This document shows, in pieces, positions 44,130 through 53,960 of a DNA stretch of 64,000 nucleotides. A program made the translations under genes and the position numbers. Numbering within the stretch: position 1 is the stretch's first letter; every line of letters starts with the position of its first letter. The notes below the pieces were generated by a model. That model saw only the letters and a list, made by a program, of their open reading frames with translations, made no database searches and was not told the origin of the DNA. Location of the stretch: NCBI RefSeq assembly GCF_963082655.1, contig NC_081553.1, positions 191,211,732 to 191,275,731 of the forward strand, written 5' to 3'. The stretch is from Stomoxys calcitrans (taxonomy: Eukaryota; Arthropoda; Insecta; Diptera; Muscidae).

Positions 44130-44640
44130 AAGGGCCTTCAGCGTCTCTCTCGGGGCACTCCTTGTTGCTTCAAAGATCAGTACCACCCCGCAATAACTTC
44201 TCTGCCATCCTGCGTAGGGCATAGTTAAGCCGCAGCAGACACCCAAGGGTAAAAATCGGCGAACACTCGCCATAAAACTCCAGTGTCAAGCCCCCGGTTC
44301 CTTCCTATCAAGTTGCGATATACGTAGAGCGCATTCCGACCTTTTTCGACCCTCTTCTTAAAGTTTCTTCACCAGCTTAGTTGCTGGTCAAGAATAACTC
44401 CCATGTACTTAGCCCTCAGAACGAGGTGCGGACGACAACGTCATCCGCGTAGGTAAAAACCTTCACCCTACCCTCTTCACAAGACCTCATAGTCCTCATA
44501 GCTGGAGCTCAAAAAATATTGAACAAAACCACTCCTTCCTAGAAACTTTACAGGGAAGTGTTCACTGATTTCGAAGCACGATCTCCTATTGATTCCGTTC
44601 ATTCTCAGCCACCCCTAGATGGTCAGTAAGCCTTAAGAAC
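44130..44640 (-). pseudogene. RT deletion derivative, unit 1
   Basis: The minus strand reads EEGRVKVFTYADDVVVRTSF (44480-44420), with an intact YADD box, and only a few bases later, after a frameshift, KYMGVILDQQLSW (44420-44370), a thumb motif that normally lies about 100 or more residues downstream. So the RT palm runs straight into the thumb through an internal deletion. Upstream (44500-44640) degenerate RT sequence continues. A second unit with the same junction is at 45370-45805. Confidence 0.6.
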
Positions 44641-45099
44641 CTGATGGCCTTACCCATGGTTCGAAAAAGCTCTTTGCATCTTTTAATCAGTCGCAACTTC
44701 ACATGCCACATCGCCAGAGCTTTCAGCGCCGCCTAAATGTCGACACACACATATCGTGCCAGTCTCGTCAGGCCACCAATCCTGCACCGACTTGGTCTCC
44801 AGTCTCTATAGGACTGCAAAAGGCTTCGAGGTGCTCCATTCCTGAAACCCATATGATTCCTAGCATCCAAGGAGTTCAATGAAGACAACTACTCTGGTGC
44901 CCCCATCCAATTTATATCCATCCTTTTCCCAGGAAAGGGAGTATATCAAGCCTAAGGATTACAACGACCAACCCATTGATATGGAACGACTTCCATTGTA
45001 TATAGTCCGTTGCGGCGTATATAGCATGCCGCCAAACCCCAGTAGAATATAGACCCAAAATTAGAGCAACCCCAAATACCTGACGTGGGCAATCAGCGG

Positions 45100-45302
45100 T
45101 ATCGAGGGGAGAGTCTCAGTGAAAGGCCGGGCGGCACTGACTCATGCATAAATACAGAGTGCTTATGATGCTCGATATGACAAGGCGAGTTATTGGCGCC
45201 TTAAAATAACCAATGGTCATCATGTTCCTGTGGCGACCGGTCCTTTGGACCAGAACGAGCCACACATATAGACATGTGGTTACAACAACAACAACAACAA
45301 CC
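45100..45302 (+). mobile_element. Non-LTR 3'-end repeat (family E) with (CAA)n tail
   Basis: GAGAGTCTCAGTGAAAGGCC, AATACAGAGTGCTTATGATG, CTCGATATGACAAGGCGAGT, TATTGGCGCC, CCGGTCCTTTGGACCAGAAC, GAGCC, and a tail GGTTACAACAACAACAACAA. The tail marks the 3' end of a retroposed sequence in plus orientation. Confidence 0.6.
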
Positions 45303-45369
45303 TAACTATTCAGTTCTACTGCGATTCTCGTTGCCATACACCCAGCATATAGATGCTAAGGCCGAAGAT

Positions 45370-45805
45370 CGAGAATGTCATTCAGCGTCTCTTAAGGGGC
45401 ACTCCCCCTTGCTCCAAAGATTATCACCGCCGCAGTAACCAGTACCTTCCCGACCAACTTGAGTAGGACACAGTTTTCCAAAGCTTTTAACCACACCAGA
45501 CATCATAGTTGCGAAACGTCCGAACAACCGCCGTAAACATCCAGTGTACCATACCCAGCCTATGCCCGCAGTTCCTTCCTTTAAGTTGCCATAGGAGTAC
45601 AGGGCATTCCGTCCCCTTTTGATCCTCTTCTCGACGTATGTTCTCCAGCTTAGTTGCTGGTTAAGAATCACGCCCATGTACTTAGCCCTCTGAACGAGGT
45701 CCGGATGACAACGTCTTCCAACGGCAACGGCCTTCAACCTTCCCTCTTCGCAAGATCTCACAACCCCATTGTCAAGCATGAGCCCATAAAAAGGTTTGAG
45801 CATAC
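45370..45805 (-). pseudogene. RT deletion derivative, unit 2
   Basis: A 141-codon minus frame containing CEEGRLKAVAVGRR (the former VKV.TYADDVV region, read out of frame), then VQRAKYMGVILNQQLSWRTY and VEKRIKRGRNALYSYGNL. The DNA at the junction (GACGTTGTC.TCCG.ACCTCG, then GAGGGCTAAGTACATGGG) matches unit 1, so both derive from the same deleted ancestor. The YADD aspartates are lost here by mutation and frameshift. LOA/R1-group by motif style. Confidence 0.65.
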
Positions 45806-45884
45806 CTCACTACCTGGCTAGTAAGTCCTAGGACGATTTTCGTTGGCACACACTTAGCATAAAGTTGCTAAGGCCGAAGTTCGA

Positions 45885-46030
45885 GAATGGCATTCAGCGT
45901 CTCTCAAGGGGACCTCCTTCTTGTTTCAAAGATCAGCACCAATGCAGTTCATAGTACCTTCTCCATTATCGTGCATAGGACAGAGTTGTCCAAAACTCTA
46001 AGCCACACCAGACAAACATAGTTGTGAGCG
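45885..46030 (-). pseudogene. RT deletion derivative, unit 3 (short)
   Basis: Plus-strand phrases GGCATTCAGCGTCTCTCAAG, TTTCAAAGATCAGCACCA, GCATAGGACAGAGTTGTCCA and AAGCCACACCAGACA repeat those at 45375-45500 and 44135-44240. Truncated at about 46030 by a SINE. Confidence 0.55.
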
Positions 46031-46035
46031 GGCGA

Positions 46036-46304
46036 AAATTTCTCACATACCACTGAGTGCGGTCCGATCCAAGTTTAAGCTCGATGATAAGGGGCCTCGA
46101 TTTATAGCCTAGTCCAAACGGCGTGCGCAGTGCGACACCTCTTTGTGGAGAAGCTTTTACATGGCAAAATATCTCACAAATATCGCCAGCATTAGAAGCG
46201 AATAACCACCGCTGAAACATGTTTGATGTTCCTGCCAGTATTCGAACCCAGGCGTTCAGCGTCATAGACGGACATGCTAACCTCTGCGCTGCGTTGGCCT
46301 CCTC
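46036..46304 (-). mobile_element. tRNA-derived SINE, copy with intact B box
   Basis: Minus strand: start at GGCCAACGCAGCGCAGAGGT (46299 downward), B-box-like GGTTCGAATACTGG, body CTTCTCCACAAAGAGGTGTC and GGACTAGGCTATAAATCGAG, tail GTATGTGAGAAATTT. The far 3' end is missing. Confidence 0.8.
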
Positions 46305-46307
46305 CCA

Positions 46308-46331
46308 TCCTATGGTGGAGGATACGAGTAT
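46308..46331 (+). mobile_element. HINE-like 3' hairpin stub abutting a new 5' end
   Basis: CCATCCTATGGTGGAGGATA then CGAGTATAAAC, immediately followed by AAGTAAAAGCGTGCTAAG. This is a 3'-to-5' (head-to-tail) junction of two elements. Confidence 0.6.
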
Positions 46332-47363
46332 AAACAAGTAAAAGCGTGCTAAGTTCGGCCGGGCCGAATCTTTTATACCCTCCACCATGGATCGCATTTG
46401 TCGAGTTCTTTTCCCGGCATCTCTTCTTAGGCAAAAACAAGAAGTAAAATAGAGAGATCGATTTATATGGGAGCTGTATCGGGCTATAGACCGATTCAGA
46501 TCATAATAAACACGTATGTTGACGGTCATGAGAGGATCCGTAGTACATAATTTCAGGCAAATAGGATAATAATTGCGACCTCTAGAGGCTCAAGAAGTCA
46601 AGATCCCAGATCGGTTTATATGTCAGCTATATCAGGTTATGGACCGATTTGAACCATACTTAGCACAGTTGTTGGATATCATAACAAAACACGTCGTGCA
46701 AAATTTCATTCCAATCGGATAAGAATTGCGCACTCTAGAGGCTCAAGAAGTCAAGACCCAAGATCGGTTTATATGGCAGCTATATCAGGTTATAGACCGA
46801 TTTGAACCATACTTGGCACATTTATTGGATATCATAACAGAATACGTCGTGCAAAATTTCATTCTAATCGGATAAGAATTGCGAACTCCAGAGGCTCAAG
46901 AAGTCAAGACCCAAGATCGGTTTATATGGCAGCTATATCAGGTTATGGACCGATTTGAACCATACGTGGCACAGTTGATGGATATCATAACAAACTACCA
47001 CGTGCAACATTTCATTCCAATCGGATAAGAATTGCGAACTCTAGAGGCTCAAGAAGTCAAGACCCAAGATCAGTTTATATGGCAGCTATATCAAAACATG
47101 GACCGATATGGCCCATTTACAATACCAACCGACCTACACTAATAAGAAGTATTTGTGCAAAATTTCAAGCGGCTAGCTTTACTCCTTCGGACGTTAGCGT
47201 GCTTTCGACAGACAGACGGACGGACGGACATGGCTAGATCGACATAAAATGTCGCGACGATCAAGAATATATATACTTTATGGGGTCTCAGACGAATATT
47301 TCGAGTAGTTACAAACAGAATGACGAAATTAGTATACCCCCCATCTTATGGTGGAGGGTATAA
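46332..47363 (+). mobile_element. HINE-like element, subfamily I, complete reference copy
   Basis: 5' border AACAAGTAAAAGCGTGCTAA, GTTCGGCCGGGCCGAATCTT, then TATACCCTCCACCAT (46374-46388). About five ~150-bp units (AAGAATTGCG, CTCTAGAGGCTCAAGAAG, GATCGGTTTATATGGCAGCT). A short (GACR)n (47209-47230), the core (CATGGCTAGATCGACATAAA, ACGATCAAGAATATATATAC, TTTATGGGGTCTCAGACG) and the 3' hairpin ending ATGGTGGAGGGTATA (47348-47362), which is the exact inverted complement of the 5' TATACCCTCCACCAT. Non-autonomous: no Rep/helicase coding sequence. Confidence 0.85.
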
Positions 47364-47529
47364 AAAAATTATTTGCCAAATAAGATATTTAAACATGGCA
47401 TGTGAGTGGCCAAGGTGGCGAATGATGATTAATGCATGATAATCATACGCACTCAAGGCTGATAAATTAAGTAAGCTCACTATTGTACCCATCACCATAG
47501 AATAGGAGTTATATTATCTTTGTCATTTC

Positions 47530-47631
47530 CTTTGTAGCTCATCAAAACCATAGGCAAAGGAGAGGTATAGACTTTGAAATCTAAAATGTTTAAAAACCAA
47601 TTCAAAAGTTCTTGGTTTGTAACTCATCGAA
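47530..47631 (+). mobile_element. Family E repeat, left flank of a retrotransposon insertion
   Basis: AGCTCATCAAAACCATAGGC, AAAGGAGAGGTATAGACTTT, AAAGTTCTTGGTTTG; continues at 48601 after the inserted element. Ends with the target duplication TAACTCATCGAA (47620-47631). Confidence 0.6.
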
Positions 47632-48600
47632 GGCACTGCCAGCCTAGTATTGCCATTTGGAAGATCATGTTACACGGATGGATCAAAGCTAGAGGACAGA
47701 GTAGGCCTGGGGGTTTACATTGAGAATCCAGGGACTGAGATCTGTTTTAGACTGCCTGACCATAGGGATCCGGGCGATTACGAAATGCCTGAAGTGGTGT
47801 GGTGCTAACGCGAGGACGTCGATTATGAACATCTTTACGGACAGTAAACAGGCCATAAGGGCAATAACAACCAGGACGGTAAGGTCTCGAACCGTCTTGC
47901 AGTTTAAGAAGAAAATTAACGCCTTCTCTGAGGATGGCAAAATTCGCATCGCTTGGGTGCCGGGCCATAACAGAGTAAGGGGAAATGAAAGGGCAGACGA
48001 TTTTACGGTGAAGGCCACAGGACTGCCGTCAATAAACTTGGTTAACCCGAAGCCTTTCGGGTCGATGCAGTCCGAGTTAAGGGAGTAGGCGACGAATGCG
48101 CATGCAACCCTGTGGAACAACGAAACGGTCGGTAGGACGGCGAAAATCCTATGGGGGGATCCAGATCGTGAGAAAACGAGGCCATTACAAAAAGAAATCA
48201 AGAAGAAGGTCATTATGGCTATTGGTATCATAACGGGAGACATAGGACTACGAGCTCACTTATGTAAAATCGGTGCGGCAAGTGATAGCATGTGTAGGGC
48301 ATGCGGGAAAGATGATGAGACGTTGAAGCATTTCCTTTGTCATTGCCCGGTTTTCGAGTCCAACAGATACCGGTACTTAGGTGGAGACAGAATACCAGAC
48401 ATGAACCAGCTTAGGGGAATGGTATTGAAAACATTTAAGGAGTTTGTAAGTAGCATGGAATTCCTAGCTTAAAATTTTCTTATTAGAGGTTACTTTATAG
48501 CTTTTAGAGAGCACAACAAGCCGATTACTGGCTTAGGTGTATGCCCATAGTGGCATGGGGCGGATTAATATATGCACCCTCTTTTCAAGCTAATCTAACC
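47632..48600 (+). mobile_element. LOA/I-group retrotransposon, copy B, 5'-truncated, with 12-bp target duplication
   Basis: Flanked by TAACTCATCGAA at 47620-47631 and 48601-48612. It starts inside the RNase H domain and ends with a 3' UTR (AGCACAACAAGCCGATTACT, CCCATAGTGGCATGGGG, CGGATTAATATATGCACCCT). Same family as copies A and C. A 5' truncation plus a target-site duplication is the hallmark of target-primed reverse transcription. This is the least damaged of the three copies. Confidence 0.85.
47660..48472 (+). pseudogene. RNase H and zinc-knuckle region of copy B
   Basis: CYTDGSKLED (about 47678-47707) holds the first catalytic Asp. IFTDSKQAIRAITT supplies a further Asp and WVPGHNRVRGNERADD the His and final Asp region. 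After RNase H the frame passes PSINLVNPKPFGSMQSELRE and meets TAG at 48086-48088, where copy A has TGG (Trp). The frame 48215-48472 continues with LCKIGAASDSMCRACGKDDE and LKHFLCHCPVF, a complete CCHC-type knuckle. The catalytic Glu helix (LQAEIRA in the family) is damaged near 47760. Non-functional because of truncation and the stop. Confidence 0.75.
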
Positions 48601-49558
48601 TAACTCATCGAAGTAATGATCTGGGACCCAACAAGGTACACAAGATCTGTTAAAAAACTAGCAGCCCGCCACGGATAGCTGTGAGCACCACACAGGCAGG
48701 AACATTGAGCTCCAATGTCTGTGGTGTTCACTGCTGTCACGAGAAGCGTAGCTGCAAGCTACCCAGCGCGTCCATAGGTTGCGGATCGTGGAATGCTTCA
48801 TACGTAGTATCTGCAACGGCAGTAGTGGACAATCAGCGGTATGGAGCGGAGAATAATAGTGAATGGCCGAGCGGCAGCTCACCAAACCATAGGCAAAGGA
48901 GAGGTATAGACTTTGAAATCCAAAATGTTTATATACTAACGCAAAAGTTCTCTGTTTTTTATCGAAGTAATGATCTGAGACCCAACAAGGTACACAAGAT
49001 CTGATCAAAAACTAGCAGCCCGCCACGGTATAGCTGTGAGCACCACACAGGCTGGAACATTGAGCTCCAATGTCTGTGGTGTTCATTGCTGTAACGAGAA
49101 GCTTAGCTGCGAGCTACCGCACGCGTCCACAGGTTGCGGATAGTGGAATGCTTTATATGGAGTAGCTGCAACGGCAGTAGCGGACAATCAGCGGTATTGA
49201 GCGGAGATTAACAGTGGGTGGCCGAGCGGCACCCTTTGCAGCTCATCAAAACCATAGGCAAAGGAGAGGTATAGACTACTAACGCAAAAGTTCTCTGTTT
49301 GTAATCGAAGTAATGATCTGGGACCCATCAAGGTACACAAGATGTGATCAAAAAATAGCAGCCCGGCACGGTTTAGCTGTGAGCACCACGTCATCGGCTC
49401 TTGCACAAATACTGAGTGTCTATGAGGCTCGATATGACAAGGCGCGTTATTGGCGGCTTCAAAATAATCAATGGTCAGCCTGTTCCCGATTGGTACTTTG
49501 GACCGGAACGAGCTTGTTCACCTACAGGATCTTGACGTTGTGACAACAACAACAACCC
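48601..49558 (+). mobile_element. Family E repeat with ~350-bp internal tandem triplication and CAA tail
   Basis: The phrase TCGAAGTAATGATCTGGGAC recurs at about 48608, 48963 and 49305, followed each time by ACAAGGTACACAAGAT, AGCAGCCC and GTGAGCACCAC. The last unit runs to the family 3' end (CTATGAGGCTCGATATGACA, GGACCGGAACGAGCTTGT, GACGTTGTGACAACAACAAC). Overall it looks like the 3' region of a non-LTR element amplified in tandem. Minus-strand frames over it show no recognisable domain. Confidence 0.55.
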
Positions 49559-49582
49559 TCATGTAAATCAGAAAGTCCTATG

Positions 49583-49970
49583 CTGAAAGGACATATCCTC
49601 CAGAGCGCCATGTATTGAACTTGACATTATTTAAAGCCCCCTCTACGTATCCCAAAAGGCCGCCAAAGTGAATTTTACTACACCTAAACTGTCAACCGGC
49701 CGATCCTATTCTGAAAGGACATATCCTCCAGAGCGCCATGTATGGAACTTGACATTATTTAAAGCCCCCTCTACGTATCCCAAAAGGCCGTCAAAGTGAA
49801 TTTTACTACACCTAAACTGTCAACCGGCCGATCTTTAGTGAGAGCATGCTGTTAGCTGCATACCAGTGATGTGCCTAGACGAACCTTAATAAAATACTGT
49901 CAATAAGTCTCTCCAGCGCCATCAAAATGAAGAAGCATAGACTGATGGGCCACATAAAAACTCCCCCCAG
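49583..49970 (-). pseudogene. LOA-like RT fragment with 128-bp duplication
   Basis: The minus strand contains LERLIDS (about 49910-49890), then FTLAAFWDT and, in the next frame, YVEGAFNNVKF, which together are the motif A region (family consensus YTLAAFLDIEGAFNNV). A 128-bp segment covering motif A is present twice (49583-49710 and 49711 onward) with about four differences. No YADD part present. Confidence 0.6.
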
Positions 49971-50012
49971 CCACTCGATAATTAGTCCAACAAAACGCAG
50001 TTGTTAAGCACA

Positions 50013-50473
50013 ATCAGGGAGGGATTCCCTTTTTATAGCCGAATCTGAACGGCAAGACCCCGCGCAATACCTCTTTGTGGAGAAGTTTTAACAAAGCTTC
50101 TGTGCGTGGCCAGCATTAGAAGAGGATAACCACAGGTGAAAATTTTTTGTGATATTCTCGCCAGGATTCGCACAATGAGTGAGGGATTCCCTTTTTATAG
50201 CCGAATCTGAACGGCAAGACCCCGCGCAATACCTCTTTGTGGAGAAGTTTTAAAAAAGCTTCTATGCTTGGCCAGCATTAGAAGAGGATAACCACAGGTG
50301 AAAATTTGTTGTGATATTCTCGACAGGATTCGCACAATGAGTGAAGGATTCCCTTTTTATAGCCGAGTCTGAACGGCAAGACCCCGCGCAATACCTCTTT
50401 GTGGGGAAATTTTAACAAAGCTTCTATGAACCCCAGCGTTTAGCATCATGCTAACCTCTGCGCTACGGTGGCC
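50013..50473 (-). mobile_element. tRNA-derived SINE with tandemly triplicated body
   Basis: GGATTCCCTTTTTATAGCCG recurs with a period of 162 bp (unit starts about 50019, 50181 and 50343). The rightmost unit joins the SINE head (TAGCATCATGCTAACCTCTG, CGCTACGGTGGCC, minus orientation). The B-box region (CAGGATTCGCACAATG) is altered and repeated inside the units. Confidence 0.75.
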
Positions 50474-50483
50474 TTTTCACAGA

Positions 50484-50550
50484 GTTAAACTTGAATCGGA
50501 CAACACTCTTTGATGTGTGAGAAGTTTGCCTCTGTTCTTTAATGTAAAGT
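50484..50550 (+). mobile_element. tRNA-derived SINE, 3' fragment
   Basis: GAGTTAAACTTGAATCGGAC, AACACTCTTTGATGTGTGAG and AAGTTTGCCTCTGTTC, in plus orientation directly after the head of the minus-oriented trimer SINE. The two form a head-to-tail inverted pair. Confidence 0.6.
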
Positions 50551-52299
50551 CCAAGGAGGCATTCGGCATACGGTCCTGCCGTTTGCAACATAGAAGACAA
50601 TACGTCACACGTCGCCGTTCAATTGTGAGGTTTGAATGAACTCAACTCCCATACCATCTTCCCCTACTTTATCAAGTTGTCAATCATGGAAAGTGACATC
50701 GACTCACCGGCAACGTCCCAACATCCAGGGAAGTGCATAGCAGCCAGTAGCTCTAACGTCTTACTGCTAGACTTCAATCAGGTTCCATTATCTCTATGAA
50801 TGCACCCAAGAGTTATGGCATCCTTCAATAGCAACCATTGGAACCTGGAGGATTCCTTCATTGGACTCCCAAAAACCTTATTAAAAAGTTTCTTTAAGAT
50901 TTTCTCTAAAGGCAAAATTTCAGTGAAATTTTCAGACTTAATTTCATTGAAATTTTCTCTGGAGACAAAATTTCTCCTAAAATTTCCGCTTACCTTAGAG
51001 GCTGACAACTGTCACCAGGCTTTTGCAGCTAAAATCTGTTTTATCATACTACCCCTCTATCTCTCCCCTCTCTGGCTATAGCAAATATTTGCTTGCTCCA
51101 CAATCATCTTTTGCCGTCGCATGGAGTTTATTCCTTAAGTTAAGATTAGATGCTATGCTCACATTTGAGAAAAGTTTTTGTGAGTTATTTTCATTGGATG
51201 ACTTTGAAAATGAAAATGCCAAAGTTTCTCGAAATCCAATTCGATTGATTTAGGCATTTGCTTACTCACTCCGCTCCGTTCGTTTTGGGGAGTACGAGTG
51301 TAGATAGCAAAGGCACCCACCAAGGCTGGCATCCCTGGTGGTTATATGGCCAATGTTTATGTTTGTTTGGTTGACTGGCGGAATGGCAAACTGAGTGGCT
51401 GGGTGGCGTGTATGGATGGCAGGTGGGGCGGTTAGACTTTGTTAAACAGCTTTGTTAGACTTGCATTTATTTTTACAAACTGGACGGCATAAAGTGAGGA
51501 TGATGACGATGACGATGACGACGACGATGATGACTACTATGACGGTAATGGTGGCGGTGAGCGACAACAAATACACTCATGTCTCACTTAAAGGCCCTGA
51601 TCACATCTGTGTTTATTGTCGTGTTTATAGCACAGATTTCCGTAATAAGCCTAAAGGTTTTTACTGCTCCAATGCGCGCCTGCACACACGCACTGCCATA
51701 ATGAACTGCTAGGAAACATCAACACACACACACACACACACACGTACTAAGTCAGCCAAGCTCATTGTCCAAGAGAACCAATTAAGGCTGTCAAATGTGT
51801 TGTTGTTCAGTGTTTGAGCGTAACTGTGTGCGTGCAGCTATGTGGCATAAAAACCACATCCGCCACCCCAATTTCCCCTGTCCTTGTAGCCGTTGCCCTT
51901 GCCCTTTACCCATAATATAGTCGATCATATATTTCAGATGGGTGTTAGTGCGGTCTGTCGTTTTGGTGTGCTGTGTGTAAAAATGTCCCATGTATATGTC
52001 TGTTGCCAAAACAAGTACTCATGCCCATTTGTACTTGAATGACGACTGTATTTATATGTATACATGCATGTGTATGTGTGTGTGTGTGTGTATTTGCAAG
52101 GCCTTGTGTGCCTCTAAGTTTATGTGAAAATATTTATCTGTCTGTGTGGTATGTATGGCATGTTAGTCGCATTTGCTTTGTTTGCACACAGCCTCGGTCT
52201 TCCCATGCAACATTGGCCTAATGTGCATTGGCGTCGTAGTATGGGGGTGGGATTTAATTCCATGCCATAAACATTCCCTGAAAATTTAAAAGTTAAAAA
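50551..52299. other. Stretch without recognisable genes
   Basis: A loose ~30-bp tandem pattern (AAAATTTC..TGAAATTTTC) at about 50880-51000, a GATGAC run at 51497-51545, CA/GT microsatellites at 51720-51744 and 52070-52092. Frames such as 51452-51712 read through the GATGAC run. No exon recognised. Confidence 0.45.
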
Positions 52300-52362
52300 A
52301 AGCCCTTGCGTTACCAGTCGTCTATATTCAGCAATCGTGGGTCAACTTTTAGCACAGTCTAA
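52300..52362 (+). repeat. 62-bp direct repeat, left copy
   Basis: AAGCCCTTGCGTTACCAGTC, AGCAATCGTGGGTCAACTTT and AGCACAGTCT; right copy at 53304-53366. Confidence 0.7.
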
Positions 52363-52664
52363 GACTTTTGCCACTCTTTTTGGATATTTTGGCCTACAAC
52401 AGCCAAACCATGGAGATTTTCCATGCAATACTCAAACAAAAATTTTAGCCAAGATAATAGTTAAGAACTCTCTAGTACATGGCAAAAGCATTAAGACTCT
52501 CTTTCAGAAAGTTTTGGTCTTGTGAGAGTGCAAATTTCACGTGAAAATATTGATAAATCGCCATTTTCAGTTATTCAAATTAATTTATTAATATTTTTTG
52601 GAAAAATTTGCAAAACTGCCTGAGGGATCATTCCAATGCCATCATTGAAACAATACCAGACATA

Positions 52665-53303
52665 AACCGACTTAGGGGCGTGGTGTCACTGTGCCAAATT
52701 TCAGCGAAATCGGACAATAATTCTGCATTTTCTAGGTCCAAGACCTGAAATCGGGAGACCGGTCTATATGGCAGCTATATCTAAATAAAGACCGATCTGG
52801 GCCATATTGAACACGAACAACGACGAGCCTAACACAGCCCACTATGTCAAATTTCAGCGGACTCGAGTGTTAAACGTGCTTTTGTGGTCCCAAAAGCTCA
52901 AATCAGGAGACCGGTATATACGACAGTCATATCCAAATATAGCTCGACCCTAACAGTAGTCGCTGTACCAAAATTCAGCGAAATCAGACAAAAAATGCCC
53001 TTATGATGGGCACCTGACCTTAAATTGAGAGAACGGTCCATATGGCACCATCGGTTCGAATGCCGAGGGGCCTAACGCCACTCATTGTGAATAATTCCAA
53101 CTAAATCGGTTTGTAAATTCACATTTAATGGGCCTTAAACCTTAAATCGAAATCTAGACCGATCTGAGCTGTATTGCAAAAGCATGTCAAGGAGCCTAAC
53201 ATAACCAACTGTTCCAAATTTTTAGCGATATTTGACTTAAGGTCATGGGCGTAAGGCCTTAAGTCGGCAGTCGGTCACCCTCCTTCGGTGGTGGGTATAA
53301 AAA
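52665..53303 (+). mobile_element. HINE-like fragment with 3' hairpin
   Basis: About four diverged units (AAATTTCAGCGAAATCGGAC, GGTCTATATGGCAGCTATAT, CCTTAAATTGAGAGAACGG) and a 3' end CCCTCCTTCGGTGGTGGGTA, TAAAAA. It lies between the two 62-bp direct repeats. Confidence 0.55.
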
Positions 53304-53366
53304 GCCTATGCGTTAACAGTCGTCCATATCCAGCAATCGTGGGCCAACTTTTCGCACAGTCTGCAC
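53304..53366 (+). repeat. 62-bp direct repeat, right copy
   Basis: AAGCCTATGCGTTAACAGTC, AGCAATCGTGGGCCAACTTT and CGCACAGTCT, about 90% like the left copy. Confidence 0.7.
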
Positions 53367-53479
53367 GATGCACAGAGTTGCCAAATTGAAAAATCGTGGA
53401 AATAATTGTGGAACTTTTAGACTAATAGAGATATTGGCATGCAAACTTGAACCTTAAATAAATCGTCTGTGCAAAATTA

Positions 53480-53960
53480 TATAAAGATCGGACCTAAATT
53501 ATGTCTTCTAGAGCCTAAAAATGTCATATCGGGTGGAAGATATATATGAGAGCTATATCTAAATCTGAACCAATATTGATCAAATTCAATAGCGTTCGTC
53601 CTCGAACTCGCAAAGTGAATTGTGCAAAATTTTACAACAATCGAACAACAAATGCGATATGTATCTTGATCACAAGAATATCGCAAGAACAGGAAACCAT
53701 TTTGAAGTCAATAGGCGCGGATTAGGATTTTATTTTAGATACATGGTTTCTGCGGAAAAACTTCTTAGAATTGCATGTAGTTCGCGAATTGTATCGTATA
53801 GTAAATCCGATCGTGCCTCCCTATCTCCGACCTAAATATGTTTCAGATCGTACTAGCTGCCATAACGATCGATCTGCCAATTAAGGGTCTGAATCCCATA
53901 GGACAATATGTAGATATAGCTGCCATATACATCGATCTGCCATTAAGGGCCTGAATCTTA
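53480..53960. mobile_element. HINE-like unit fragments
   Basis: Plus-oriented sequence similar to the 16800-17160 units (ATATATATGAGAGCTATATC, TAAATCTGAACCAATATT) followed by minus-oriented pieces at 53830-53960 (GATATAGCTGCCATATACAT, CGATCTGCC). Strongly decayed. Confidence 0.4.

Noticed and set aside
50778..51081. Overlapping frames at the AAAATTTC/TGAAATTTTC tract
   Set aside because: The sequence is a short, imperfect tandem repeat and both strands are open by chance.
51452..51712. 86-codon frame rich in Met and Thr
   Set aside because: It reads through a GATGAC run; no domain.
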